Shown here: one piece after another, positions 44,818 to 53,715 of the stretch | Numbering within the stretch: the stretch's first letter is position 1 | How the letters are laid out: each line of letters starts with the position of its first letter | NCBI GenBank assembly: GCA_963749715.1 | Contig: CAVVNR010000016.1 | Coordinates: 1 to 64,000, forward strand | Length of the DNA: 64,000 bases | Source: Roseiarcus sp963749715 | Lineage (GTDB): Bacteria; Pseudomonadota; Alphaproteobacteria; Rhizobiales; Beijerinckiaceae | Reading direction: 5' to 3' | Notes under the pieces: model-generated | Seen by the model: the letters and a program-made list of their open reading frames with translations, nothing else | What the model was told of the DNA's origin: nothing | The model's database searches: none | Position numbers and translations under genes: made by a program

Positions 44818-44901
44818 AAGAGCGCACTTGATCCGGGATGCGCGTGGCTCCTTGAGGCGTCTTGCGCATCCCCAACCGCGATGGATTGAGCGGCCCACGC
44901 C

Positions 44902-47193
44902 ATGAGCGCCACACCAGCGGTCACGCGCCCGATCGAGAGCGGACGCGGCTCGTCGCTCCTGTTCGGCGGATGGGAGGTCGGCCTGCTGGTAATCATGGCC
45001 GCGCTCTATCTTGGCGGCCTCTACCTCAACCCCGCATTCTTCGGCTCGACGTCCGCGCTGTTCTCGGTGCTGCGCGACGCATCGCGCTATGGCGTCATGG
45101 CCGTCGGCATGACATTCGTTCTTGTCAACAGGGAGCTCGACCTTTCCGTTGGCTCGACGTTCGGCCTGACCGCGACGTTCTTTGGCATGCTGTTCGCGCC
45201 GAGCTACTTCGATCTCGACGTCACGACCGCCGTCGTCGCCTGTCTCGCCCTAGGCCTCGTCATCGGCCTGATTAACGGCTTTCTCGTCACGGTTCTCGAA
45301 GTGCCGGCGTTCATCGCAACCCTGACCACCCTGTTCATCGGCCGCGGCGTCATTCTCGGGCTGACCGGCGGCAAGAACATCGCGTTCGAACTCAAGGCGG
45401 ACAAATACCCTACGTTCTTTCGGATCGGCGAGATCAACGCCTTCGGCTTCAATAACCAGATCATCATCTTCGTCATCATAGCCGCGATCGGCGCTGTCGC
45501 CCTCGCCTATACGTCGTACGGCTGGACAACTTATGCGACGGGCGGAAACGAGCAGGCCGCCCGCTACGCCGGCATCAACACCCGCTTTGTCCGAATGCGC
45601 TCCTACGTGCTGTCTTCGATGTGCGCAGTCACCGCGGGTTTGATGAATCTCGCGCAAAGCAAGGACGCGGACCCGGCATTCGGCCTTGGCGCCGAACTGA
45701 TCGCCATTGCATCGGTGATCGTGGGCGGCGCGGCGATATTCGGCGGCCGCGGCAGGGTGATCGGATCCTGCCTTGGGGCGATCTTCGTCGGCTTGATCGA
45801 CAAGGTTCTGCGCGAGGGCGTGCCGGTCACCCGCGTCATTCAGGTCGGCGACGATAAGATCGAGGTCGCCGCGGTCTCGCAATTGCCGCCCGGTGCTGTG
45901 CCGGCCTTTCTCGGCGTCATCCTGATCATCGCGGTGCTGGTCGAACCCTGGCTGGTGCGGCGGCGCATTCTCGCCCGGGCGTGGGCGCGGCTGCGCGGCC
46001 TGCCGGCGCCGATCGTTCCCGATCTTGGCGGCGTCGCCATTTCCGGCGCGCAGACTCGAGGGGCGACGGCGCAGTCGCGCGGCCTCGGCAAGCGGGGGAT
46101 TGCCGCGTTCTTCTACCGCCGCGACGCGGCCGCGGTCATGATGATGGTCGCGCTCTGGCTATTCGGCTTCTGGGCGAGGCCGGATTTCTGGCAAGGCCTC
46201 GACAATTCATTCTCGATCCTCCTGGCTTTCTCCGAGATCGCGTTGCTTGCGGTCGGCCTTACTTTCGTGATGGCCAACGGCGACATCGACCTCTCGGTCG
46301 GATCGGTGCTGGCGCTTTCGGGGGCGACCGCGGCCGTCATCATGAAGGACACGAGCCTCGGCCCCCTCGCGGCCGCCGTCATCGCCGTTGGGGTCGGCGT
46401 CCTGGCCGGCGCGATCAACGGCTGGCTGACCGCCTATGTCGGGCTTCCCGCATTCATTGCGACTCTGGGCACGTTCTACTGGGCGCGCGGCATCGGATCG
46501 TCGATCGTGGCGGGCACTCAGCTCAACGGTTTTCCCGAATCCTTCAACCTTATCGGACGCAGCCTGTTCGAATTGCTCGACGCGCTCGGGATAGCGCCGA
46601 CCCAGGGATGGCAGCTCGCGCTCGCCAAGGCGGTCAGCGTTCAGACGATCTTCATCATCGCCGTGGCGGCGATCGCCGGCGTCGCGCTCGCCTATACGAC
46701 GTTCGGCCAGAAGGTGCTCGCCGTCGGCGGCAACGAGCGCGCGGCGAGCTTCGCGGGCATCAATACGCGCCGGGTGCGGTTCACCGCATTGTTGATTTCG
46801 GGGACCTGCGCCGGATTTGCCGGCGTGATCTACGATGCGTTCTACCGCAGTTTCATCCCGACCGCCGGCCAACTGCGCGAGCTCGACGCGATTTCGTCGG
46901 TCATCATCGGCGGCGGCTCGATCTTTGGCGGTTATGGCACGATGATCGGATCGCTGGCGGGCGCCGGCGTCATCACGCTCATTCGCCAATTGCTTTCGCT
47001 GCAGATCATTCTTCGGGACGGCAGTTCGTTCGTCCTGCCCCAGCAATGGCAGAACGTGTTCATCGGCTTGATCCTGATCGTCGCGGTGGTCGGCGACATC
47101 TGGCTGCGCCAAAACAATATCCTGGGCAGGTGGTTCGGCAGGGCAAGGGCGGCCGAGGAGGCGCCAGGCGCCATCGTGGAGCGCAAGGCATGA
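44902..47193 (+). CDS. Tandem-fused sugar ABC transporter permease (two complete permease domains)
   Basis: A 763-residue membrane protein made of two ribose-type permeases in series. Residues 20-365 form the first: GMTFVLVNRELDLSVGSTFG, VPAFIATLTTLFIGRGVIL, YATGGNEQAARYAGINTRF and VGGAAIFGGRGRVIGS. A linker of about 35 residues (IVPDLGGVAISGAQTRGATA) leads to the second, residues 405-745: GLTFVMANGDIDLSVGSVLA, LPAFIATLGTFYWARG, LAVGGNERAASFAGINTRRV and IGGGSIFGGYGTMIGS. Normally each permease is separate and dimerises. Here one chain supplies both halves. The TGA overlaps the ATPase start (ATGA). Confidence 0.92.
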   Translation: MSATPAVTRPIESGRGSSLLFGGWEVGLLVIMAALYLGGLYLNPAFFGSTSALFSVLRDASRYGVMAVGMTFVLVNRELDLSVGSTFGLTATFFGMLFAPSYFDLDVTTAVVACLALGLVIGLINGFLVTVLEVPAFIATLTTLFIGRGVILGLTGGKNIAFELKADKYPTFFRIGEINAFGFNNQIIIFVIIAAIGAVALAYTSYGWTTYATGGNEQAARYAGINTRFVRMRSYVLSSMCAVTAGLMNLAQSKDADPAFGLGAELIAIASVIVGGAAIFGGRGRVIGSCLGAIFVGLIDKVLREGVPVTRVIQVGDDKIEVAAVSQLPPGAVPAFLGVILIIAVLVEPWLVRRRILARAWARLRGLPAPIVPDLGGVAISGAQTRGATAQSRGLGKRGIAAFFYRRDAAAVMMMVALWLFGFWARPDFWQGLDNSFSILLAFSEIALLAVGLTFVMANGDIDLSVGSVLALSGATAAVIMKDTSLGPLAAAVIAVGVGVLAGAINGWLTAYVGLPAFIATLGTFYWARGIGSSIVAGTQLNGFPESFNLIGRSLFELLDALGIAPTQGWQLALAKAVSVQTIFIIAVAAIAGVALAYTTFGQKVLAVGGNERAASFAGINTRRVRFTALLISGTCAGFAGVIYDAFYRSFIPTAGQLRELDAISSVIIGGGSIFGGYGTMIGSLAGAGVITLIRQLLSLQIILRDGSSFVLPQQWQNVFIGLILIVAVVGDIWLRQNNILGRWFGRARAAEEAPGAIVERKA

Positions 47194-48884
47194 CGACGCC
47201 GATCGTGACGATGCGCGGCATTTGCAAGAGCTTCGGTCCGGTGCAGGCGCTGGTCGACGTCCATCTGCGCTTGGCGCCGGGCGAAGTGCTCGGCCTCGTC
47301 GGCGACAATTCGGCGGGCAAGTCGACCCTGATGAAGATTCTCACCGGCGCCTACCAGCGCGACGCCGGCGACATTTCCGTCGGCGGAGAGCCGGTGCACT
47401 TCAAGAGCCCGCACGAGAGCCGCGATCGCGGCATCGAAATGATCTACCAGGACTTCGCGCTGTGCGGGAACCTCGATGTCGGCCAGAACATCTTTCTCGG
47501 GCGATGGCCAATGCGGTTCGGGATCTTCATCGATCGCGCGCGCATGCACGTCGACGCCCGCGAGATCCTCAACCGGCTCAAGGTCGACGTGAACTCGGTC
47601 TACCAGAAGGTCGAAAGCCTCTCAGGCGGGCGTCAGCAGTCGGTGGCGATCGCGCGCGCGATTTCGTTTGCGCCAAAGGTGGTGGTGTTCGACGAGCCGA
47701 CCGCCAATCTCTCGGTGACGGCGACCGAGCGGCTGCTCGAGACGATCGCGGAACTCAAGGTCCACGGGGTCGCCCAAGTGATCATCTCGCACCGGATGAA
47801 CGATATTTTCGAAGTGGGCGATCGGGTGATGGTGCTCAAACGCGGGCGCAACGTGGGCGATCGCGCCATCTCGCAGACGACCGAGAAGGAAGTGCTGGAA
47901 TTGATCGTCTCAGGCGTCCCCGAAACGCTGGCCGGAGCCGAGTTCGGCGCCTTAGCGGCGGCCGCGCGTCGATTCTCGGAGCGGCGGCGGTTTAGCCCAA
48001 GCGCGGCCGCCTGCGGCTTTGAAACCCGCCTCCCGCCGTCGCGCAGAGCGGCATCGAAGGTCGAGCGCTTGCGTCGGAGCGCCGCCGCCCGTATTCAGTT
48101 TGGGGTCGGGGCTCGGATTCGAGGTTGTGCGTGGGGGCGGGGCGGCGAGCGGTCGTTCTTTCGGGTCTCTTCTGGGCTGCGCTGTCGGCTGGGCCGGCCT
48201 CGGCGGCCGACATGTCCAGCCTCGGCATCGAGACCGCGCCGCCGCCTGAGCCAACGATCCAGCCGGGGCCGAACACCTATATCGACTTCCTCCAGGAGGT
48301 GCGCGTCGGCGTCTACGCCCATAACTGGATTCACGACGAGGATTCGCCGGTCGACCTGTCGGGCGAGCTCCTGTCCTCGCCAATCGGCTATGCCAACAAC
48401 ATCGGTGGCCAGTGGTTCTCCTGGTTCTTCAATCCGCGCATCAATATTGGCGCGATGGTCAACACCGGGGGCAAGACAAGCTATGGCTTCACCGGCCTTA
48501 CTTGGCGCATCCCAATCTACAAGGGGTTTTTCTTCGAGGGCGAATTTGGCGGCGCCGTCAACACCTCGCCATTGCGGGACGAGCCGGACCGCGTCAACAC
48601 CGGCTGCCGCTTCGACTTCCGCGAATCGGGAGGCTTCGGCTACCAGTTCAACGAGCATTGGGATTTCATCGCCAATATCGAGCACATCTCGCACGCGAGC
48701 CTCTGCACCCATATCAATCCCGGCCTTACCCAGGTCGGCGCGAGGGTGGGGTACAAATTCTGAGCCCCGGCCGCCCCGCTACCGTGACCTGCCGCTAAAC
48801 CACGCGAATGCGAGCGCCGCCAGTCCGATTATTAGCGAACCGAGGCCGTGGTTGAAGTGGGGCTTGACCGACCCTGGGGCGTAG
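47190..48884 (+). CDS. Sugar ABC transporter ATP-binding protein, stop probably lost by frameshift
   Basis: The conserved ABC domain occupies residues 1-255: Walker A GLVGDNSAGKSTLMKI, Q-loop YQDFALCGNLDVGQNIFLGR, signature LSGGRQQSVAIARA, Walker B VVVFDEPTANLS and ISHRMNDIF. It ends with LELIVSGVPETLAGAE near 47945, where a protein of this type should stop. The frame stays open for 310 more codons to 48884, through Arg/Ser/Ala-rich sequence that overprints the pagL gene in another frame. A one-base shift near 47945-47985 would end it at the TAG at 47993-47995, giving about 268 residues. I take the extension as an artefact. Start ATG overlaps the permease stop. Confidence 0.75.
   Translation: MTTPIVTMRGICKSFGPVQALVDVHLRLAPGEVLGLVGDNSAGKSTLMKILTGAYQRDAGDISVGGEPVHFKSPHESRDRGIEMIYQDFALCGNLDVGQNIFLGRWPMRFGIFIDRARMHVDAREILNRLKVDVNSVYQKVESLSGGRQQSVAIARAISFAPKVVVFDEPTANLSVTATERLLETIAELKVHGVAQVIISHRMNDIFEVGDRVMVLKRGRNVGDRAISQTTEKEVLELIVSGVPETLAGAEFGALAAAARRFSERRRFSPSAAACGFETRLPPSRRAASKVERLRRSAAARIQFGVGARIRGCAWGRGGERSFFRVSSGLRCRLGRPRRPTCPASASRPRRRLSQRSSRGRTPISTSSRRCASASTPITGFTTRIRRSTCRASSCPRQSAMPTTSVASGSPGSSIRASILARWSTPGARQAMASPALLGASQSTRGFSSRANLAAPSTPRHCGTSRTASTPAAASTSANREASATSSTSIGISSPISSTSRTRASAPISIPALPRSARGWGTNSEPRPPRYRDLPLNHANASAASPIISEPRPWLKWGLTDPGA
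48131..48763 (+). CDS. pagL: Lipid A 3-O-deacylase / acyloxyacyl hydrolase (PagL family)
   Basis: An outer-membrane beta-barrel of about 210 residues with a signal peptide (RAVVLSGLFWAALSAGPASA). Strand-like alternating segments such as WFSWFFNPRINIGAMV, YGFTGLTWRIPIYKGFFFEG and FGYQFNEHWDFIANIEHISH are clear; EHISHASLC holds the PagL-type catalytic His and Ser, and the protein ends GARVGYKF with terminal Phe. PagL removes the 3-O acyl chain of lipid A. Start is GTG 48131 (TTG 48125 alternative). It overlaps the open extension of the preceding ATPase frame; the pagL frame is the convincing one. Confidence 0.85.
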   Translation: MGAGRRAVVLSGLFWAALSAGPASAADMSSLGIETAPPPEPTIQPGPNTYIDFLQEVRVGVYAHNWIHDEDSPVDLSGELLSSPIGYANNIGGQWFSWFFNPRINIGAMVNTGGKTSYGFTGLTWRIPIYKGFFFEGEFGGAVNTSPLRDEPDRVNTGCRFDFRESGGFGYQFNEHWDFIANIEHISHASLCTHINPGLTQVGARVGYKF

Positions 48885-48994
48885 CCAGGCACAAAGGCAG
48901 GGAGGTCGCCGGCGGGGGTCAGCCAGTAAAGGAAAGTCAGACCGACAAAGGCTAACCCGACGACAAGCGCGACTGGAACAACGAGCGTCTTCAT
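48779..48994 (-). CDS. Small two-helix membrane protein, unknown function
   Basis: A 71-residue protein with two membrane segments (TLVVPVALVVGLAFVGLTFL and SLIIGLAALAFAWFSG) separated by a Pro/Gly-rich loop, TPAGDLPAFVPGYAPG, that ends in HFNHG. GGAGGG precedes the ATG. I know of similar unnamed small proteins in Rhizobiales but no function. Convergent with pagL. Confidence 0.65.
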   Translation of the reverse strand: MKTLVVPVALVVGLAFVGLTFLYWLTPAGDLPAFVPGYAPGSVKPHFNHGLGSLIIGLAALAFAWFSGRSR

Positions 48995-49276
48995 GCCTTC
49001 AGCCCTCCTGCGCCTGCCGCTGCGCCGTCCTTAGCAGCACTCGCTGCCGCTCGCCATTCCAAGCTCTGGCCAAACCGTTGGTTGCGCGGCCGCGGTCCGT
49101 TCGAATTCGGGCGAGTTGGATCCGGGCGCCACCCGTACAAATCGACGCCGTGTGACATTTCGGAGTGTGACGTACGTCACAGCGCGGAGGGGAGGGGCAT
49201 GATTAAAAGCGGTCGGCCTAGAGAATAAATAAAGGAAGTGGCCGAAGGGCAGCGAACGAAGGGAACGTGTATCGTT

Positions 49277-49498
49277 ATGGAGATCGTTATGGGCGGGATC
49301 GACAAACATGCGGCTTTCTACCGGGCTTATGTGCCCGCGGATCGTAGCTTGTTCCCGATGACGATCGCGCTGGCGACCATCGTCGCTCTGTGGTTTTTCG
49401 TCTACCTGGTCATCGCCGTCGGCCCGCAGACCGAGGCGCAAACGGCCCGGCCTGGAAGCCGTGAGGCCCCGATAGCCTTGCAGTCCAACAGCCGCTAA
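49277..49498 (+). CDS. Small single-pass membrane protein, unknown
   Basis: A 73-residue frame with one membrane helix in the middle (LFPMTIALATIVALWFFVYLVI) and a polar C-terminal tail. MGGIDKHAAFYRAYVPADRS precedes the helix. A start at GTG 49238 would add 13 residues; there is no strong ribosome binding site for either. No family is recognised. The upstream 280 bases contain no gene. Confidence 0.45.
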   Translation: MEIVMGGIDKHAAFYRAYVPADRSLFPMTIALATIVALWFFVYLVIAVGPQTEAQTARPGSREAPIALQSNSR

Positions 49499-49681
49499 CA
49501 GCGCCGGCCTGACTTGCAGGGGCAGGATCGTCGAGATCGAGCCGTGATGAAGGAGTCAGCGACCCAAGCGCCGGCATAGGTACGACGCTTGGGGACGGCC
49601 GGGTCCGGCTCGCAAATCAGCGCGGAAACCTCGTTCGGCTTTGACGCGACTTGAAGCAAGCCCGGCGGCGGCTGCGACCTT

Positions 49682-50909
49682 TTAGTCGAACAGCTTCAAG
49701 TCGACCGCGTCGCCCATGGCGCGATAGCCGGCGTCGTTTGGATGCAAATGATCCCCGACATCGTAGTCGGCGCGAATCCGGGTCGGATGATCCGGGTCCC
49801 GCACCGCTGCGTCGAAGTCGATCACGGCGTCGAAGTCGCCGTGCCGAATCCAGGCGTTCACCGCTTCGCGTTTCGCCTCGCCCTCCGGCGTGTAATAGCC
49901 GTGGAACACCGTGCCCTCGTAAGGGGTCAGGGTCGCGCCGTAGATTTTCGCCCCCCTCTCGTGCACGCGGGCGATGATCTGCTTCATGCCGTCAATAATC
50001 TGCTCGGCGGAAACGTCCTGTTCCGCCAGCTCGCCGGCGGTGGAGTGCCCGATGTCGTTGATGCCCTCCATCAGCACCACCCAGCGCAGTCCCGGCGCCG
50101 AGAGCACGTCGCGATCGAGTTCGAGCCAACGCGCTGGGGCCGAACAGGTCCTCCGGATGATCATGGAGGATGCGATTGCCGCTGACGCCGGCATTGACAA
50201 CGCCGGCGGGCGCCGCGCCCGACCGGGCCGCCAAACGTTCCGCCAGCCGGTCGGGCCAGCGGTGGTTATGGTCAACCTCCGAGCGGTAGCCATCGGTGAT
50301 CGAATCCCCGAGCGTGACGAGAGTGGCGGGCTGCCCGGCGGCCTTTACATCCACCTCGTCGATGAAGAACCGCGACGTCGATGTATGCGGCGAGGGCAGC
50401 GCGGCCGCCGCGGTGGAATCGGCGTCGTTCGAGATGTAAGTCGTCGCCACGCCATCGAGATGGATCACCGCAGGCCCCGTCCACCGAGGGACAAACATGC
50501 TCAAGGCCAGCGTCGATAACGGCGGCAGGTCGATGTCGACCGGATCGGACACCGCCTCTGCGCCCGGCGCAATCGTCACGCCGCCGGCGCCGCCGAAGGT
50601 CAGAGCATGGTCAGTCGCGGGGTCAATTGTCCCGGGCGCCCGATCTGGGGCCGGCTTCGCCACATGGGCCGCGCCGATGACAAGTGGATATTGGCCGGTC
50701 GCGTTGGAGAAGCGCACCCGCGCCTGGTTGCCGCCCGCGCTCAGTCGAACGAATGTGCGCAAGGTCTCGTAGTTGACGTCCGGCCCAACCGGAAACACGT
50801 CGCTCGCTCCCCAGCTTCCGACCCAGCCGTCCGCCAGCGCGGGCGGCGCAACGACGCTGAGTAGCGCCGCCGCGGCGGAGGCGGCAAAAAGACTGCATCC
50901 ATATCTCAT
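49682..50909 (-). CDS. Secreted SGNH/GDSL hydrolase (frame broken once)
   Basis: A protein of about 408 residues with signal peptide (CSLFAASAAAALLSVVAPPA LA), an N-terminal beta-rich domain (WVGSWGASDVFPVG; RFSNATGQYPLVIGAAHVA) and a C-terminal SGNH hydrolase. Block I is LVTLGDSITDGYRS with the nucleophile Ser, block II VNAGVSGNRILHD, block III LMEGINDIGHS and block V GDHLHPNDAGYRAMG with Asp and His. Near 50120 the frame breaks in SALAR...LDRDVL; removing one base restores the family's GPSALARxDRDVL stretch. GGAGGACACGTC precedes the ATG. Probably an esterase on acetylated or feruloylated plant polysaccharide. Confidence 0.86.
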
Positions 50910-51184
50910 GACGTGTCCTCCTAACGTTCGCTGTCGATGCTTCGCGCTCGACTGAATCAACTTTCCGTTCTGGAGATTTTTGAGGCGATCCGCGGCGCTC
51001 GAGCCAAAGTAGCCGCCACCACCGACATTCGGCAAATCAACCTTTCTGTCGATTGCAATCGAGTCCTGTAGGTAGGCGCTCCCGCAACGCGGGCGTGGCC
51101 GGGCGTGGCGGGCTCGAAAGGGCTGGCGCGGGCGGGGACGGTCCTCTTAGCGCCTGAAGCAATTCGCGGCGGTCGGTTTGCCGG

Positions 51185-52480
51185 TCACGTCGCCCTGCGC
51201 GCGCTCAGCTGCGCCCGGAGCGCCTGTTCGACCGCCCTCATTTGAGCTTCGGTCTCCGTTTCGGAGGAGTTCGCCGCGCCAGGGACCTGGACCGAGGCAA
51301 GCTCGGCGGACGGCACGCCTCGCTCGGCGGCGATCCGCCCCGCGCGCAGAACGAGCGAACGCGGCGGCCGGACAACGACGGCGTCGGCGACGCTTGCGGC
51401 TTCGACGACGACGAGATCGGCGACCGCGCCGGCGTGGAGCCCGCGGCGGGGATCGCCGAGCGCCCTGTCGGCCTCGCGCGTCGCGAGCGCGAAAACGTCA
51501 TCGAGCTCGCGGTCCGTAAACATCTCGTGGCGTTGGGCGATGATCCCGGCGCGATCGAGCATGTCGCCATTGCCATAAGGCGACCAGCAGTCGCGAATGT
51601 TATCGGAGCCGGCGAACACCGTGACGCCACGCTCTCGCAGCGCGCGGACCGGCGGCGCCGGCGCGGAAGGCGGGCAGGAGGTCATGATTGCAACTTCTGC
51701 GCGAGCCAGCCGATCGGCGGTCTCCTCGAACAGGCGCGGCTCGATGGTTCCGAGCGCGAAGGCGTGGCTGACCGCGACGCGCCCTTGCAGGCCGGCGGCG
51801 ATCGTGCGCGCGGCAATGTCGCGAAGCTCGGCCGCGCCGGGCTCGCCGTGGTCGTGCAAATGAATATCAATTCCTCTTCCGAGCGCCTCGGCCACTCCGA
51901 AGACGATGTCGAGCTGGCCCTTGACGTCGCCGTCGAAACCGGCCGGGTCCAGACCGCCGACGAGGTCGGCGCCCGCCACGAGCGCTGAGGCCAGGAGGTC
52001 GGGCGCGCCGGGTTCGGTCGTCACGCCGCTCTGCGGGAAGGCGACGAGCTGAATGTCGATCCAGTCGCGAAAAGCGTCGCGCACGCGCAGCACAGCTTCG
52101 AGATTGGCGAGGCCGACGTCACTGTCGACGTCGATGTGGCTGCGCGCGCGCGTCGTGCCGTTGGCGATCAGCGCAAGCACAAGGGCGGACGCGCGCGCTT
52201 CGATCGGCAGGGCGACCTGATGTCGCTGGACGCGCTCGGCGGCGATCCGCTCGCGCACGCTGCGTCCCTCCACATGGGGCAGGCGCGGCGCGCCCCAATG
52301 GGTCTTGTCGAGATGGATGTGGCCGTCGACGAACGCCGGCAGGAGCAGCTTGCCGTCGAGTTCGATGCATTCGCCGGCGGGCGCCGCCGTCCCCGTCGCG
52401 TGCGTCGCAACGATGAGGCCGCCGGCGATCTCCACGTCGGCGAGGCTTCCGTCGGGCAGGCGCGCGTTGGCCAGGATCAT
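51185..52480 (-). CDS. Cytosine-deaminase-like amidohydrolase
   Basis: A 431-residue metal-dependent amidohydrolase. Metal and active-site motifs: AFVDGHIHLDKTHWGAPR, RSHIDVDSDVGLANLEAV, DIHLHDHGEPGAAELRDI, VSHAFALG, and VFAGSDNIRDCWSPYGNGDM. These match the cytosine deaminase/N-isopropylammelide hydrolase branch. The C-terminus adds an Ala/Glu-rich tail. Natural substrate unknown; a nitrogen heterocycle is likely. The ATG overlaps the stop of the upstream questin-oxidase-like gene (TGATG), so the two are an operon. Confidence 0.85.
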   Translation of the reverse strand: MILANARLPDGSLADVEIAGGLIVATHATGTAAPAGECIELDGKLLLPAFVDGHIHLDKTHWGAPRLPHVEGRSVRERIAAERVQRHQVALPIEARASALVLALIANGTTRARSHIDVDSDVGLANLEAVLRVRDAFRDWIDIQLVAFPQSGVTTEPGAPDLLASALVAGADLVGGLDPAGFDGDVKGQLDIVFGVAEALGRGIDIHLHDHGEPGAAELRDIAARTIAAGLQGRVAVSHAFALGTIEPRLFEETADRLARAEVAIMTSCPPSAPAPPVRALRERGVTVFAGSDNIRDCWSPYGNGDMLDRAGIIAQRHEMFTDRELDDVFALATREADRALGDPRRGLHAGAVADLVVVEAASVADAVVVRPPRSLVLRAGRIAAERGVPSAELASVQVPGAANSSETETEAQMRAVEQALRAQLSARRAT

Positions 52481-53541
52481 CAGATGAGATTCAACCGCTT
52501 CGCCGCCGCATAATTGTAGAGCGGGTCGCCATAGCGCCTGAATTCCTCGCCGGCGGAAAAGCTGAGGCTCAGATCATGCTCGTCGTCGCGTCCGACCGCT
52601 TCGCGAAAGATCTCGGGCCAATCGGGCAGGCGCATGCGCCGCCACGCCTCGAGCTGATCCTCGCTAGGCAGGGCAGGGAAGCCGATCTTCGGCACGAGCG
52701 CCGCGATCGCCTGCCAGAAATGGCGCAAGGGCGCCGCCGTGTCAGGCGTGCGCGGCGCAATAAGCCTGAGCCAGTGCGTCCCGGTCAATGCGTGGAGCGC
52801 GCAAAAGTCGAGCGTCGAAGCATAGAGCGCAAGCGAGACGCGAGCGACACGGTCATGCGTCCGAGGCCCGATTGCGAGCAGGTCGACGACGGGCGCGAAT
52901 TCAGGTTTGTGTGCGATCGCGCGCATGAAATGCCAGAGAAGATCGCGCTCGACTTCGACTTGCCGGAATGTCGCCGGTCCATACATGAAGGCGAGAACCT
53001 CCGCCGGATCGTCAGTCGAGGGCGCGCCGCCCTGCGGGGCGCCGAGTGGAAGATAGGTCGCGGCCCAATAACCGAGCGCGACTTCGGTTTCCTCGTCGCT
53101 GTCGGTCATCGTCGCATAGGCCATGCGCATGAACGCGTGCAGCGCGCTCGCCGCCATGCCGGGTATGAGCTCGGGAAGGTAAAGGCTTGCAGCCTCGTTC
53201 GCGCCAAGCCGCGCGACTTCGCCGGCGAAAAACGCTCGGTAGTCGCCTTCGCGTTCGCGCTGGCCTAACCAGTCGCGCCATGTGCGGCGGGTGATCTCGC
53301 CGACGCGCGGGGGAACTGCAACGAGCCGGTTTTGCTCGTGGTAGACTCGGCAATAGTCTTCGAGACGCTTGTCGCTCGCCCCCATCCGATGCAGCGCCAC
53401 CAGAACCATCGGCAGGTGATTGGCGAGATGGAACGGGAACTCCGCGCTCCATTGCCGCGACCACGCGACGGCCCGCTCGAGCCCATGTCGCGTCGCGGAT
53501 GGATGAGAAGAGACCGGGGCGCGCGCCGACGCCGCTCCCAT
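52480..53541 (-). CDS. Questin oxidase family protein (DUF4243)
   Basis: A 353-residue protein. FPFHLANHLPMVLVALHRMG, ASDKRLEDYCRVYHEQNRL, LIPGMAASALHAFMRMAYAT, EVALGYWAATYLPLG and LTGTHWLRLI match the questin oxidase-like family. Fungal questin oxidase is a Baeyer-Villiger-type enzyme opening an anthraquinone ring with NADPH and O2, but bacterial members are uncharacterised. Start ATG at 53541 with GAGGAA nearby. It is the first gene of a pair with the amidohydrolase and is divergent from the sugar transporter operon. Confidence 0.8.
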   Translation of the reverse strand: MGAASARAPVSSHPSATRHGLERAVAWSRQWSAEFPFHLANHLPMVLVALHRMGASDKRLEDYCRVYHEQNRLVAVPPRVGEITRRTWRDWLGQREREGDYRAFFAGEVARLGANEAASLYLPELIPGMAASALHAFMRMAYATMTDSDEETEVALGYWAATYLPLGAPQGGAPSTDDPAEVLAFMYGPATFRQVEVERDLLWHFMRAIAHKPEFAPVVDLLAIGPRTHDRVARVSLALYASTLDFCALHALTGTHWLRLIAPRTPDTAAPLRHFWQAIAALVPKIGFPALPSEDQLEAWRRMRLPDWPEIFREAVGRDDEHDLSLSFSAGEEFRRYGDPLYNYAAAKRLNLI

Positions 53542-53715
53542 GAGTTCCTCCGATGCGCTTGTCGATGTTGCTATCCGATCTGGCCGTGCTTGGAAAGCGG
53601 CTTCGAAAGCAAACATGCGCTACGTTGGCTTTTGACGGCGACCGCACAAAATCATTTGATTTGGCGAAAATCGCGGTGGTAGCCTGCCTTTCGTCATCCA
53701 GGGGAGAAGAGCGGC

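Noticed and set aside
45981..47189. ABC ATPase frame extended upstream into the permease gene
   Set aside because: The ATP-binding domain starts at the ATG 47190, which overlaps the permease stop; the upstream frame is an Arg-rich shadow.
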